Assembly: GCF_027595985.1 (NCBI RefSeq) | Contig: NC_073307.1 | Coordinates: forward strand, 45,672,594 to 45,736,593 | DNA length: 64,000 bases | Direction: 5' to 3' | From: Sorex araneus | Taxonomy: Eukaryota; Chordata; Mammalia; Eulipotyphla; Soricidae | Shown here: positions 24,301 to 36,177 of the stretch, one piece after another | Layout of the letters: every line of letters starts with the position of its first letter | Numbering within the stretch: the first letter of the stretch is position 1 | The notes under the pieces: model-generated | Told to the model about the DNA's origin: nothing | What the model saw: only the letters and a program-made list of their open reading frames with translations | Databases searched by the model: none | Position numbers and translations under genes: made by a program

Positions 24301-26158
24301 ATTTTACTAATTTGTGGGTTTTGTGATAGCTGGGACTCCACATTCTCTGATAGAAACAACATGGATTTCCTCAGGAGTATGAAGTTTATTGTTAAAGTTT
24401 TATAGTGACTAACATGACTAACAGCCTAATAGTGCTCTGAGTTTTCATCATGGAACAAGAAAAATGCAAGGGCAAAAATTTATAAAATTTTGTCCAAAAT
24501 GCATAATTAAGAAGAACCAACTTCCTAAGTACAATATGGAAACAAAAATGTCTATATTTAGCACCTAAAACCCAAGAGTATAAATATTAATATTTGACCA
24601 TATAATAGTATATATCCTTAGACATAGCTGCATTTATTATAATTTTTGTGTTGGTAAAACATACCCAAAATTTATTTAACAAAAGGTGGGTTTTATAAAA
24701 CCATGTTTTAAAAAAACCTAGCCATTTTTGACCAGCATGGGCTTGGTAATGTCTTTTAAAGTGAGGGTGGGGCATTCTAAATTGAGAGTTATACTTACTG
24801 GCTTTTCATACAAAGCATGCATTCATTACTGTAAGTATTCCCATCTGAAGCACATACTGGTTTGTATATTCTTGTGCATGCCATCCCGGAACCTTTCCCA
24901 CTGTACCTAGAGCAATCCACCTATAATTGGGAAAAAAGCAAGCAACAAACAGTGTCCTGGATTATCTTGCTGCAAATTTTCAGTTGTTCTAATCTTGAAA
25001 TGGTCAACAGAAAAGTGGGAAGAGCCCTAGACACTTAAACTTTTCTGCAAATAAGTATGAAAGACCATTTACCAATCAGAGACTGTGCAAGTTACACAAA
25101 TATTTCAGACCTAGAAAATACTTTAAATAAAACAAAATTTGTAGTCTAGGAAAGAAATATTAATGTCTCCTTTCAAGAAACATGAATAATAACCAACTGA
25201 ATAATGATTGTGAAAAATCCCTACAAAAGGTTCTGAAGAATTGGTATGGTTCTTGCTTTAAACACAGCTGGACTGGATTCAATTCCTGGCACTCCAAATT
25301 ATTTCATAAGACCATCTGGAATAATCCCAAAAATTTAAATTCCTGAATATCTCCAGGTATTTCCCCAATATACATACACACACATTTTATGAAAACTTAA
25401 AATGCTACTCGAAAGTAAAAGTTCACTTCAGGAGTAGCTTCACTTCCTAAGGAAATGATTTCATTGCTCAAATCTCTTCCTGCCAAGAGGCAGATCAACT
25501 CAACATGGAAAGTATCATGCTAAGTGAAATGAACCAGAAAGAGAGGGACTGACATAGAAAGATTGCACTCATCTGTGGAATATAAAATGGCAGAGTAGGA
25601 GACTAATACTCAAGAATATTAGTATATAATACCAGGAGGTTGGCCCCATGGCTTGGAAGCTGGCCTCACACGCTGGGGGAAAGTCATTTCAGATAGAGAA
25701 GGGGACACCAAGTAAAATGTGATTGGAAATCCCAAGCGGGGAGGGAGATGCAGGCTGAAAGTAGACTAGAGACTGTACATGATGGCCACTCAATACCCCT
25801 ATTGCAAACCACAACTCCCAAAAGGAGAGAGAGAGAAAAAATTGGAATGCTCTGCCACAGAGGTGGAGCGAGGTGGGGGGATGGGATAGGGGGGTGGGAG
25901 GGATACTGGGTTCATAAGTGGTGAAGAATGGACACTGGTGGAGGGATGGGCTCTCAAACATTGCATGACAGAAAACAAGCACAAAAATGTGTGAATCTGT
26001 AACTGTACCCTCACTGTGACTCACCAATTAAAAAATGAATAAACTATATAAAAAAGAATATTTTAACATTAAAAAAGAGGTAGTTGATCTCAATTACTTC
26101 TCCAGTAATATTCACCCAATAGCTCTGATTTAATTTTTGCATCTTTCAATTTTCATCT

Positions 26159-26227
<69 letters not shown>

Positions 26228-26837
26228 GAGAGAGAGAGTAGGTTGTACTCACCCATGACCCCCGTGCTTCATTATCAGAAGAAAGCAATACAAGATGCAA
26301 TTGGGAAAAAAAAAACACAAGTTCCACAGTTAGAAATCAAAACAGGATTCATCATTTACAATCACTGAAAACCATTTTCCTATCCCTGGCTCAGCCTAGA
26401 CCTAAAAAGGATCACTTATTTATTCAGAAGAAACTCATAATGAAGACTGAGAAATGCATGAGCCTGATGAGAGAAATCCCAAAGGAGGGAAATCCCTGAT
26501 AGCTGGATAAAGTCCCCTGGACATTTTCAGAGTTCAGTTAGGCAATGATTTTGGAGTTTCAGATGTTCTGGAAGGACAAGTCAGAAACCTGAGTAGAGCA
26601 CCATAATCCTTTAATTATTCTTTCCATTATCTCTTCCCTTTTTCCCTGAATATCTCACTTACATGACTTCTTTAGTCAGGCCATTCCAAATGCACAGCTC
26701 CTATTTTTAAAGGTTGAATATATTGCAATCAATATAAAAGCATGGATTTCAGAGGGTAATTGAAACTCACCAGTAGGAGAAACAGCCCAGGCAGAAGTTG
26801 CCAGAGCAAGGATGGCACAAACAGTGATGCTCTTCAT
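21340..26837 (-). CDS. Double-headed Kazal protease inhibitor, copy B (complete, 6 coding exons)
   Basis: Secreted serine-protease inhibitor of 147 residues. Coding exons on the minus strand are 26837-26771 (signal peptide), 26266-26253 (14-nt microexon), 24920-24799, 23192-23150, 22197-22058 and 21397-21340 (stop TGA). Splice sites are GT-AG, phases join without a break and the sum is 444 nt. Residues 1 to about 19 form a hydrophobic signal peptide starting [13 protein letters not shown]. Domain I has Cys at 30, 42, 50, 61, 64 and 82, with reactive-site C-T-R-I and P1 Arg44. Domain II has Cys at 96, 103, 111, 122, 125 and 143, with C-T-M-E and P1 Met105. Both have the Kazal spacing x7-x10-x2-x17 after Cys2. 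This matches the carnivore submandibular double-headed inhibitor as I remember it (domain I against trypsin, domain II against chymotrypsin and elastase). Odd points: the usual Gly in the C-G-S-D-G loop of domain II is Glu115, and the linker has 13 residues. The family is clear; orthology and salivary expression are inferred. Confidence 0.88.
22975..23112 (-). mobile_element. Older SINE, antisense (arm B)
   Basis: Antisense body and head matching the SINE at 2990-3160 in arm A. Its head end is lost in a deletion of about 430 bp relative to arm C, which brings it close to exon 4 of copy B. Confidence 0.6.
23821..24144 (+). mobile_element. 324-bp long-form RTE-tailed SINE with 12-bp target-site duplication
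   Basis: Inserted in intron 3 of copy B between perfect repeats ATCCTAAGTGCT (23809-23820 and 24145-24156). Arm C has one copy of the repeat and no insert. The end matches the RTE-type tail (GAGATGTTACTGAGCCTGCTCGAG). The middle carries an extra segment with CTTATTCCCCTGACCCTGAA, also present in the elements at 34340 and 60088. The 5' end differs from the standard tRNA head. Confidence 0.75.
25235..25385 (+). mobile_element. Old SINE fragment (arm B)
   Basis: Worn tRNA-like head (GATTCAATTCCTGGCACTCC) and body ending in a short (CA) stretch. Paralogous to 47870-48040. Confidence 0.5.
25497..26080 (+). mobile_element. LINE-1 3' end in intron 2 of copy B
   Basis: Starts CAACATGGAAAGTATCATGC, runs through the 3' UTR with its G-rich tract and ends in an A-rich tail. 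Arm C reads through the site, so this insertion is specific to arm B. Confidence 0.75.
26160..26238. repeat. (TA)n(GA)n microsatellite next to exon 2 of copy B
   Basis: TA dinucleotides then GA dinucleotides, ending within about 15 bases of the exon 2 donor. Arm C has a much shorter version at 48230-48264. Confidence 0.9.
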
Positions 26838-26906
26838 GGTGACAGTGAGTGAGGTTGGAAGGAACAGAGAGAAAAAGTGGAGTGAGGAATGCACATACAC
26901 CCCTTC

Positions 26907-26913
26907 TTATATA
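26907..26913 (-). promoter_or_regulatory. TATA box of inhibitor copy B
   Basis: TATATAA on the minus strand, about 70 bases before the ATG of copy B, leaves room for a 5' UTR of about 40 bases. The same box is conserved upstream of copy C. Confidence 0.7.
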
Positions 26914-27454
26914 CCCAGCACACCAACACCCAAGGAAGGGGCCCCCCCCTCATTAGGAATTGACATTTTTAGTGTTGATTGGCTGTTAACCCCAGTTATT
27001 AGATTTATTTCAAGGAAATACTGTCAAGGAAAGTTTCCTTATTGTCTTGATTTGTAGACATTTGGAACAGTTGCAACTCTGAAATCTCTGCCAAATACAC
27101 TTTTGCGTAATGATTCCCTGATCTCTCAGCAAATACAGTGCCATGACTGTGTTTCAGGAAAAAAATAGCATCATAGGTATTCTAAAGAGCACGCCATGTA
27201 TCAAGGATATTGCAGTTTATGTCAAATGTGAAAATGCTGAAGCAAAAATTAGAATAATGAAGATATAACTGTAAAATGCATCAGAGTAGGCAAATTTATT
27301 GACGAATCCAAAATAGACTATGGAGTTACTTTATGAAGTCCAATGGAAAGCTTATTAACTGGTTCAATTTATATATACTGATAAGTATTACTGGTGTTTA
27401 GTTGACATTTTTAACTTTAAAGAGAGTCCCATTAGCACCTTTAAACTTCTTTCT

Positions 27455-27590
27455 TGTTTGTTTTGGGGCCACACTAGGCAGTACTCGGATATTACTCCTG
27501 GATCTGTGCTCCGAAGCCCCTCCTGGCAGGGATCAGGTGTAGCAGGCAAGCACCTTACTGGCTATATTATCTCTTAGCCCCAGTACTTTC
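27455..27590 (-). mobile_element. Old antisense SINE
   Basis: Antisense body (GGGGCCACACTAGGCAGTAC) and remains of the head (TCTCTTAGCCCC). Confidence 0.5.
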
Positions 27591-27912
27591 AATTGTCCAT
27601 TTCCTTCTTGTTTTTCTTGGAATTCTATGTTTAGCTTACACTATTTTGAAAATTCATTTTAAATATTTATGCCTTGCCCATATTTCAGTATTTCATCATC
27701 ATCTGAAATGCAGATAATAAAATTAAATGTCCTCCAGATGCTTTTCTGAAGAGGATCAGTGGTCTCCTTCCCAAGTTTTATGGTGAAGAATTTGATTATT
27801 CCGGACATGTTTGAAGTAGCTTGCTGAAATTAGAACAATGACTTGTAGGAGATTGGGACTGGTAGAGTCCAAAATACATACTGTAGTTTTCAACTTTTTG
27901 TCCTTGATAATT
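27591..27912. other. Unassigned sequence upstream of copy B
   Basis: AT-rich DNA without a recognisable gene or repeat. Confidence 0.3.
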
Positions 27913-29100
27913 TAGAAATCAATTTATTTCATCCCACAAATAATTATTATAAGGAAAGCAAGTAAAGGCAACATATTTTTTAAGTCAAAGTCAAATAAAT
28001 ATTGTGGAAGTTTCTGGCTGCCTGGAAGTGGGTCCCTTGGGGAGGGGAGGGCTCTCACTTGTCCCATTCTGGGGTGCCCCATGTGAAGCAGCCTGGTACA
28101 CAGTCTGGTGGCATGGTTATGAGGGACTCATGTTATGATCCCTTTCTGGAGAAGCAGCTATGTAATCCGGACGGTGGTCCATGGTGAGATTATAGCAGGA
28201 AGTGGCTTATGGGCGTGACCCCATGGGTCACCAGAGACTGGGAAAAGTGGCCAGGGGATCTCCGCTCCTGGTTCCATTGAGCCCAGAGTCCAAGCTCACA
28301 AAGTTCTGCATTACCTGGGTTCTGTAGGACTTCACTCATGTACTCAGTGAGGCTCAGACTGAGTACATGATAGTGGCCTTGAGCGTGGGGCGGTTGGGAT
28401 ATGGAGATTTTTGGTGCTGAAGCTGAGTTTCTTGGGGGTAGAAAGGACTTTCACGCGCCCCCTCGCTGGAGTGCCCCAGTGAAGACAGCCTGGCATGGGG
28501 TCAGAATGTTCTGCGGCGCTCTCTTTTGGGGGTTTTAGTTTATAGTCCCTGGGTCTTGGCCATTGATGAGATTACATGGTGCAGGGGACAGTTTGTGGTT
28601 GTGACTGCCAAGCTACTGGAAAACTGGGGACCTGGGGGGAGGAGGCCCAGTCCTGATCGAAGCAGGCCTAGAGCTCTCAGTCACGAGTTCTTACCTACCT
28701 CTGCGCTACAGGCCCTAACTGCATCTTTTGATCTCTTTTGATATTTATGATCTCTGAAATATGGCCGATAAATGAGCTCATATAGCTGAGCAGAGGTGGT
28801 TTGTGAGTGTGTCTCCCACATACTTAACTTTTTGCCATTTAATTTATTGGTAAACTTGGCCCCAAATTGTTAGGGTCTGGTCAAAGGCACAGCAGCAATT
28901 TGGGGGTATCTGGAAGTCTGAAGGCACCATCAGGCTGCTGATGCACTTGCCCCACAGGTACAGGTTGACCTGCTGGCAGCACCATATCCCCTTTTTGCTC
29001 TAGTTTAATTAAGAAATAATTTTCTTTCCTCCCACAAGTAATTATTATAGAGAAAATGAAAAATGCAACATATTTTTAAAGTCAAAGTCAAGTAAATATT
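27913..29100. repeat. About 1 kb GC-richer segment between 90-bp direct repeats
   Basis: Diverged direct repeats at 27913-28003 and 29011-29100 (shared CAACATATTTTT and AAGTCAAAGTCAA motifs) flank a segment with two loosely similar internal units of about 370 bp (near 28010 and 28400). Those units share the CTCTCAC/CTTTCAC...GTGCCCCA...CAGCCTGG pattern. No clear ORF. It could be LTR-derived, a LINE-1 5' UTR array or a local duplication. Confidence 0.45.
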
Positions 29101-29127
29101 TTTTCTATCACTTATGCAAGATTAACA

Positions 29128-29575
<448 letters not shown>

Positions 29576-30439
29576 GAAGGGTGAAAAAGGCAGGGGGACA
29601 GAAAATGAAGAGGAGAAAGAAGGAAAGGATGGAAAGAAAGAAAAAGACCAAAAGAAAGAAAAGAAGAGGAAAGAAAGAATAGAAAGAGAAAAGAAAATAA
29701 AGAGAGAAAGTTATGAAATTATTCATGGTAGAAGGAAAGAGGGCAAAGCAAAATTTGTGTTAAAGGGCTAACTTGAATGTCAGAGTAGAAGCTTATCTTA
29801 GGAAATAGAGGAAACCACTTAAAAGGTTTTAACATAGTACCATCAAATGTGGACTTCAGCTCATTACTCTGCCTACAGTAAATGCCATGGGAGAGACAAG
29901 ACTGAAATCAGAAGATGACTGTTGTGGCCAGTTATGAAAGAATGTAGATAGCTTGAACCAAAGAATTTTTAACTCTGGAGGTTTAAAGAGGAAGGGGAAG
30001 ATGATAGCTAGATTTCAGGCTTATCTAGTTTTACTTTGTTCAAATGTAATATGGCTGATTAGTAGAAGTTTTAAAATATAAAATTAAATATACCAATGTT
30101 TAAAAGAGAGTACTTGAAAATGAGAAAGAGAGAACTATTGTAAAAGAGGGAGGCAGTCAAGTTCATTACAAATCTATTGAATAAATCTACAGAAAGGGAA
30201 AACAAATTAAATAAAGGAGGACCAAGAATAAAAGAACAAAAGTTAAAACACACTGGCATCAGTAATATTAACATGTGCCATAACAGATAGAGATGGAACA
30301 TAGAATGTCCTGCCAGAAAACAAGTCATTTTTCATAATAATATATGTTGCATGGCTAAATAAAAATTCCATCAAGGAAGACAAATATTTGGTGTTCCTCT
30401 AACTGGATGACTTATGTAAAGCAGGGAAAAGAAATATGG

Positions 30440-31150
30440 TCACTTTTTCCCTATCCACCTCTGCCACCCGGGACCCAGGGCTATTGGGTTCTTGTCTCAC
30501 TTTGCAGAAAGGAACTTCAGGAGTATACAACCAGTGAAGTAAAACAGATTTTATTTGGAGAGTTTTGAAGGACAGAGGGAGAGAAAAGTGGGAGAGAGAG
30601 TAACGCTCTCAAGAGAGAATGTGGGCTTCTCCAAGGGCGGAGAGAGCCCCTACACGAATCCTAGTATTAGATATGGAAGCAGGAAAGCACACATCTCAAG
30701 AGGGGAAATGCAGGCAACACATGTGCTCAGGGAACACATGTGCTCGGCCACTTGGGCACAAGCAGCAAATGGGCTCAGGCAGCATATGCATGCCCTTCCT
30801 TTGTTCAAGATGGCCTTTATAGGGTGATTCTGCAATCTGTCCCCACTTGGGACTTCGACCTAGGTAAAAGTCCATTGCGAGGGGGTTGTCAAGGGTGGTG
30901 GGTTTGGGAGTGGTGATGGTCTTCTTTGAAGTTCCTCTCCTAGCCTTTTGTCTCTGCAGGAGCTTCTCTGGGAGGTGGGTGTCCAGCCCTGTCTGGGCCT
31001 GTTGCTGTCACCAAGTGAGGGTCTTTTCAGGCCTCAGTTCCTGTGTTCTGCAAGGTTGGCTTTTGCAACTTCAGGGCTATCACTTCTAGGAAATTGACTG
31101 ACATTGCCTTGGGAGGGGGCCTTCCCTCCCTGCCTGCCTGCCTACATCAG
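30440..31150 (-). mobile_element. Solo-LTR-like segment, D1
   Basis: On the minus strand a CCTATAAAGG TATA-like box (30816-30821) lies about 260 bases before an AATAAA (30550-30555) and a pyrimidine/T-rich stretch, an arrangement like an LTR. No retroviral internal region adjoins it. Ends are approximate. It could also be an unrelated retroposed or host sequence. Confidence 0.4.
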
Positions 31151-31467
31151 GGGCACCTTCAGTGCCAGTACTCTGTATGCCTAAAACCCAACTATGAATA
31201 ACATTGTAAATCGTGGCGCTTTAATTTTAAAGAATCCCCAGTATGGCCGCTGAGATGTCGCCTCATCCAAACATGTTAAATCTATTGTTCCTTGTTACTT
31301 TTATTTTGATCCAGATTTCTATTTTACATACTAGAGTTCACCCCTGAAAATCACCTTTCAAATGATCAGATTCACTTACTCTTGGTTTTTCTTATTACTA
31401 TGGAGTCAACTCATGGTATCTATAAACAGTTTTCTCCTTTTTATGATTTCCTTTTTGTTGTTATCTT

Positions 31468-31630
31468 TGTTCTGGGCCATACCCATTGGTGCTCAGGGCT
31501 TGCTACAGGGCTCTGTGCTCAGGGATCACTCCTGGAGTGCTGGGGGATCATATGGGAAACTAGGGGTCAAAAGCAGATCGCCACGTGCAAGACAAATACC
31601 CTACACACTGCACTATTCCTCCAGTTCTGC
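31468..31630 (-). mobile_element. Antisense SINE, D1
   Basis: Antisense body (CTCAGGGATCACTCCTGG) and head (CTATTCCTCCAG). Shared with 56945-57105. Confidence 0.65.
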
Positions 31631-31709
31631 CTTGTGATTTTCTTAATGACAGTTTCTTGTTTCTAGCTTATTTTGTTATAAGGGTATATCATCTATTCTA
31701 GATCTGTAT

Positions 31710-31955
31710 GCATGAGCGATAGCATAGCAGGTAGGGTGTTTGCCTTACATGCTGCCAACCTGGATTTGATTCCTCCGTCCCTCTCAGAGAGCCCAGTAAG
31801 ATACCGAGAGTATCCCGCCTGCATGGCAGAGCCTGGTATGTTACCTGTAGTGTATTCCGTCTGCCAAAAACGTAACAACAAGTGTCACAACAGAGACGTT
31901 ACTGGTGCCCACTCGAGCAAATTGATGAACAACGGGACAACAGTGCTATAGTGCA
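31710..31955 (+). mobile_element. RTE-tailed SINE, D1
   Basis: Head GCGATAGCATAGCAGGTAGG, body with GCAGAGCCTGG, and tail GACGTTACTGGTGCCCACTC followed by ACAGTGCTATAGTG. Confidence 0.8.
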
Positions 31956-32365
31956 TGTATGCATGTAATGAAACAAACCTCTGACTCTGAGCCATTAAGT
32001 CCCACATTGTAGGTTGCCCGATTCCTAGCTGTCCCCCTGGCTGTTGTAGCTGATTTGGATGGGAGACCTCATACTTGACTCAGTTAGTTCTCCCAGAGAA
32101 GTGCCTTGTGGAAGTATTAGGTCTTCTAAAGTCTATGGATGCAAATATTTCACCAGCCCCAATGGGCAACTGTTCCAGCTGCCTCTGAGGCCCGTCTGAT
32201 CTTCACAGTGCAGGAACTGGTTCCCAGAATCCAAGTTCTCTTTGAGTTGTGGTCTCAGACTGGTGCAAGGAATTATTTTTAACAGCTAAAAGAAAGCTAG
32301 TTGTAACCCCCTGCTGAGATTTCTAGGCCCATTGACTACCCTAATAGAAAAGAATTTTAGGAGGT

Positions 32366-32628
32366 CAAATGGACTGGAGTGATAGCACAGCGGGTAGGAT
32401 ATTTGCCTTGTATGGGGCCAACCCAGGTTCGATTCATCCGTCCCTCTCGGAGAGCCCGGCAAGCTATAGAGAGTATCCCACCCACAAAGCAGAGCCTGGC
32501 GAGCTACCTGTAGCGCATTTGATATGCCAAAAACAGTAACAACAAGTGCCACAATAGAGCTGTCACTGGTTCCCACTAGAGCAAATTGATGAAAACGGGA
32601 CAACAGTGCTATGACAATAGTGCTATGA
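32366..32628 (+). mobile_element. RTE-tailed SINE, D1
   Basis: Near-consensus head (GTGATAGCACAGCGGGTAGG) with B box GGTTCGATTC and a diverged tail (GCTGTCACTGGTTCCCACTA). Counterpart at 57844. Confidence 0.8.
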
Positions 32629-32892
32629 TAAATATCAAAATAGTTTTGTTTTCTTTCTTGGGAATATGAAGAAGGAAAGAAACAGACAGACAAAAAGAGA
32701 CAGAGAGAGATTATGGTGAATCTCAGAATTAAGAATGTGTCACTTGCCTTTGCAGAGAGCATCCCCCAAACTTCTTCCTCTTGGGCCTTTCTGTGTAGAC
32801 AGGAGTTTGCTGCTAGAAGATTGTCCTAAGGGGAAGACCTTGTTCTTACACAACTTTCTGTTTCAAGAAAAGAACACCAAATGCTCAAAAAC

Positions 32893-33070
32893 AGGGCTGG
32901 AGACATAATGTAAGGTTAGGACGTACATCTTGCACATATCCAAACCCAATTCTATCCATGTTATTACACTAAGTCCCCAAATGCTGCCAGGAATGATCCC
33001 TGAGTATAGAGACAGGAGTAAGCCCTGTTCATTGATGGGTATGGTCCAAAATAAAACCGCAACCAAAAAA
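32893..33070 (+). mobile_element. Old A-tailed SINE, D1
   Basis: Starts ACAGGGCTGGAGACATAATG and ends with a GGGTATGGTCCAAAATAAAA-type junction. Counterpart at 58372. Confidence 0.6.
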
Positions 33071-34339
33071 CCCCTTATGAACAGCAAAACTGAGCTCAAA
33101 GAGAGGCAAAGAGAGGGTGAAATATTGGGATGTAGAAGGAACACTGCAACTGGCTTCCAGGGATGAAAAAAAAATTAAAAAATAGAATCAAAGTGTTCCA
33201 ATAGCTTATATTCTCATGTATTATCCTCTCTTTTCTTTCTCCTTTCTTATCTTTACCAACCATGTCAAGAATCAAGGACAGTAAGGGACTTGACTGAATA
33301 TCATCTTTGTAAACAGCTCCTAAGGCATAGCTTCTGCATCAGAATAGTCAGTAAACCAGGTAAAGAACCTGGTGCTGTTTCATGGACAAATTATGGCCCC
33401 CCCATTTAAAAAAATTAGGCACCATGATTTCTAATATTGATAAAGGCAGATTTTGTTCATAAAATATTCCAACACTATACTCTATCCCAGTGTCAGCTGA
33501 CCTCCACCATTGCCCCCAAACTTCCCAATCCTATTCTCCCCCCATCCCCCTATAGTAATACACATTCTGTCCTTTGGTCTTAGATTCTTTAGTCAAAATC
33601 CTTTCCAGAATTCCACTAAATTTCAGGGGACTTCAAAGATGCATCTCATTCAGACACAATTTTTTGAAAGGAACTTTATTCTCCAGGTAAGAATTTTCCT
33701 CAAAATAAAAACATATTCAACAACCTGATTTAATATCTACAAACCTTGTTACTTCAACCCTCGTCCAATAATTCGTTCCCTTTCACCCTTCTTTCCAAAC
33801 ATTAGAGACATTTGCAGATGTTTGACAAATACTTTTCTTCCCACATTCATGACTGGAGGAATTAATTCTGTCCTCTTTGGAAATAGATCTTTAACTGAGC
33901 AAAAATTATGGAGCACTTACTCTGTTCCAGGAAGTGTACCGGGTACTTTATAGAAAATACTTTATCTTACTAACAATCCTACAAAGCAGGTTGTAATAGC
34001 CTTGTTTCGTAGATTTGATAACTGAGGCTCAACAAAAATGAAAAAATTGCCAGTATCCTCCATATGGTAAGTGGCAATATCAGAATGTCAGCTTAAAGCA
34101 TTTTTCTGTAGCTTTATAAGTTATCATAACTTTTAAACTAACTTTTAGTACATGTAATTCATGTATTTTTATTCATGTTGACAGTAGGATTGTCTTCCCC
34201 ATACTAGGCTATTTCAATATAACCTTTTTCTAATTTTAAGTATCATTTTTAAAGCTTTTCATTTAAAATATTTTTATATTTCAATTTAGAAGTATACATT
34301 TTTTCATTTAATGACATATCATCATAAAGGGATGGATAT

Positions 34340-34612
34340 ATGCCTCTCAGAGAGCCCAGTAAGCTACCAGGAGTATCCCACTCACACAGAAGAGCCTGGC
34401 ATGTTCCGCGTGGAATATTCTATATGCCAAATACAATAACAGTAATAGGTCTCATTCTACTGACTCTGAGAAGAGCCTCCATTCGTTGGGAAAAACGAGT
34501 AAGGAAAGGCTGCTAAAATCTCAGGGCTGGGAAGAATGGAGATGTTACTGGCGCTCACTTGAGTAAATTGATGAACAACGAGATGACAGTGATACAGTGG
34601 TTGTGATTATAT
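34340..34612 (+). mobile_element. Long-form RTE-tailed SINE, D1
   Basis: Lacks the tRNA head. The body contains the extra middle segment (near GAAGAGCCTCCATTCGTTGG) and ends with the RTE-type tail and GATGACAGTGATACAGTGG. Confidence 0.7.
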
Positions 34613-34689
34613 GATATAATATATTTATAACTATTAATATCATGTATATGTTGTTATGCTCTGATTCCAACTTTTTCCTGGCTTATCTG

Positions 34690-35425
34690 TTAATTCTGTA
34701 GCTCTTCATTATGTTCTGTGATTTCTTGCCACTCATTTCCAAGGTTTCATGGACTTGAGCCTCAGATTTATGCCCTTGTTGCTGATATTGCAACTGGAGT
34801 TGAGACCCAAAATTTGTGTTACTGATTTCTCCGGCAGTAGTGGTGAGTAGAGGTATGTGGGAAATTGTATCCTCAAGGTCACCCATGAGGGGCCTCACGG
34901 ATTGGGAGGGTGGAACCAGCCCCTGTCCCTGCCCCAACATGGCCCAAGTTGCCATGTAAGGCTCCTGGCTCCTGAACGGCAATGATCCCAGAGGCACACA
35001 AATCAATCTCGGAACCCAGAGGCTTTGGGCAGAAATCCCTCCAGACTTAGTACTAAAATATCAGAAATCCAAAATCAAGTGCGACATCATATGCTCTTCA
35101 TTATCAGCAATAGTAAACAAAGTATCTAATGATGTTTTTTCGGCAGGTCTGATTGATGGGGAAAATTCCAAATAATAATGGTGGGTCTTTTGGTCTAAAT
35201 ATTGAATGTGATCAAAGTGGAGAGAGAGTAAAGTGGAAATCACCGGCCACATAGGCAGGGGGAGGGGTGGGATAGGGGGGTATACTGGGGTTTTTGGTTG
35301 TGTGAAATGTGCACTGGTGAAGGGATGGGTGTGGGTGTTTGATCATTGGAAGACCAAGATATAAACTGGAAAGCTTTGTAACTGTTCTCATGGTGATTCA
35401 AAAAATAGAAATAAATCTAAAAAAA
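34690..35425 (+). mobile_element. A-tailed LINE-like retroposon (family of four)
   Basis: Sense copy ending in GGTGATTCAAAAAATAGAAA after a G-rich tract, like a LINE-1 3' UTR, with an upstream segment (CTTCATTATCAGCAATAG-type) shared with 37990, 41640 and 49437. No ORF with a domain. Confidence 0.5.
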
Positions 35426-35865
35426 ATAATAACCCCAAGGTTAGAATAATGCTGTGAGTAAAACAAGGCAAGAATAGACTGCCATAAGGGAAGCAGACGT
35501 GAGACCAGGAAAGAAAAGAATAGAAAATCACCATGACTGTGATGCTACGTTTGAAAGGTGATTGCTAACTATGTATCACCCTAAAGTCACAGCCATTTAA
35601 ACCTTTGCCCTCGTTTAAATCAACTTGTCATTGGCATCAATTATAGAGCCTATGGAAACCCCTGCATCTTGTGCTTTTACAACTGTGAGTCCAATTACTG
35701 AGAGAAAGGAAACAATTTCTGAAAAGCTTAATCAAGAAAAGAACACTATAGTACCATTTCTATGCCCCGGCTCTAACAAACACTCTCGGTTCTTTACCCA
35801 TTTTCACCTTCTTCCCTATTCTGGAAGATGATTTTTAATTTTTAAATTTCTTTCTTTATCTTATA

Positions 35866-36117
35866 CAGACTGGAGTGATAGCACAGCGGGTAGGGCGTTT
35901 GCCTTGCATGTGGCTGACCCGGGTTTGATTCCTCCATCCCTCTTGGAGAGCCTGGAAATCTACTGAGAGTATTCCGCCCTCAGGGCAGAGCCCAGCAAGC
36001 TACCCGTGGCATATTCGATATGCCAAAAACAGCAACAACAAGTCTCACAATGGAGACGTTAGTGGTGCCTGCTTGAGCAAATCGAAGAAAAATGGGATGA
36101 CAGTGCTACAGTGCTAT
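35866..36117 (+). mobile_element. RTE-tailed SINE
   Basis: Good head (GATAGCACAGCGGGTAGGGC), full body, tail AGACGTTAGTGGTGCCTGCT and an ACAGTGCTACAGTGCTA end. Confidence 0.8.
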
Positions 36118-36177
36118 CTTGTTATACATCTATTTTGTCTTCTAGTTACAGGTCATTCTGAGATTTTTCTTATCACT

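Larger units (their letters stand above)
10503..27432. repeat. Duplicon arm B
   Basis: Holds inhibitor copy B. It aligns directly to arm C, starting at the shared motif near 10503/39696 and ending near 27432/49442. It is longer than arm C because it alone carries the full-length LINE-1 (11173-16919), a 5' LINE-1 piece (19012-20610), a SINE at 10732, a 324-bp SINE at 23821 and a LINE-1 3' end at 25497. Stretches 16937-17490, 18150-19010, 20615-21235 and 24160-24790 align to arms A or C and show no gene. Confidence 0.8.

Noticed and set aside
30555-30827. 90-codon ORF in D1 and its 102-codon counterpart in D2 (56031-56339)
   Set aside because: Similar in both copies, but they differ in length, lie in an LTR-like repeat and show no domain; duplication alone explains the similarity.
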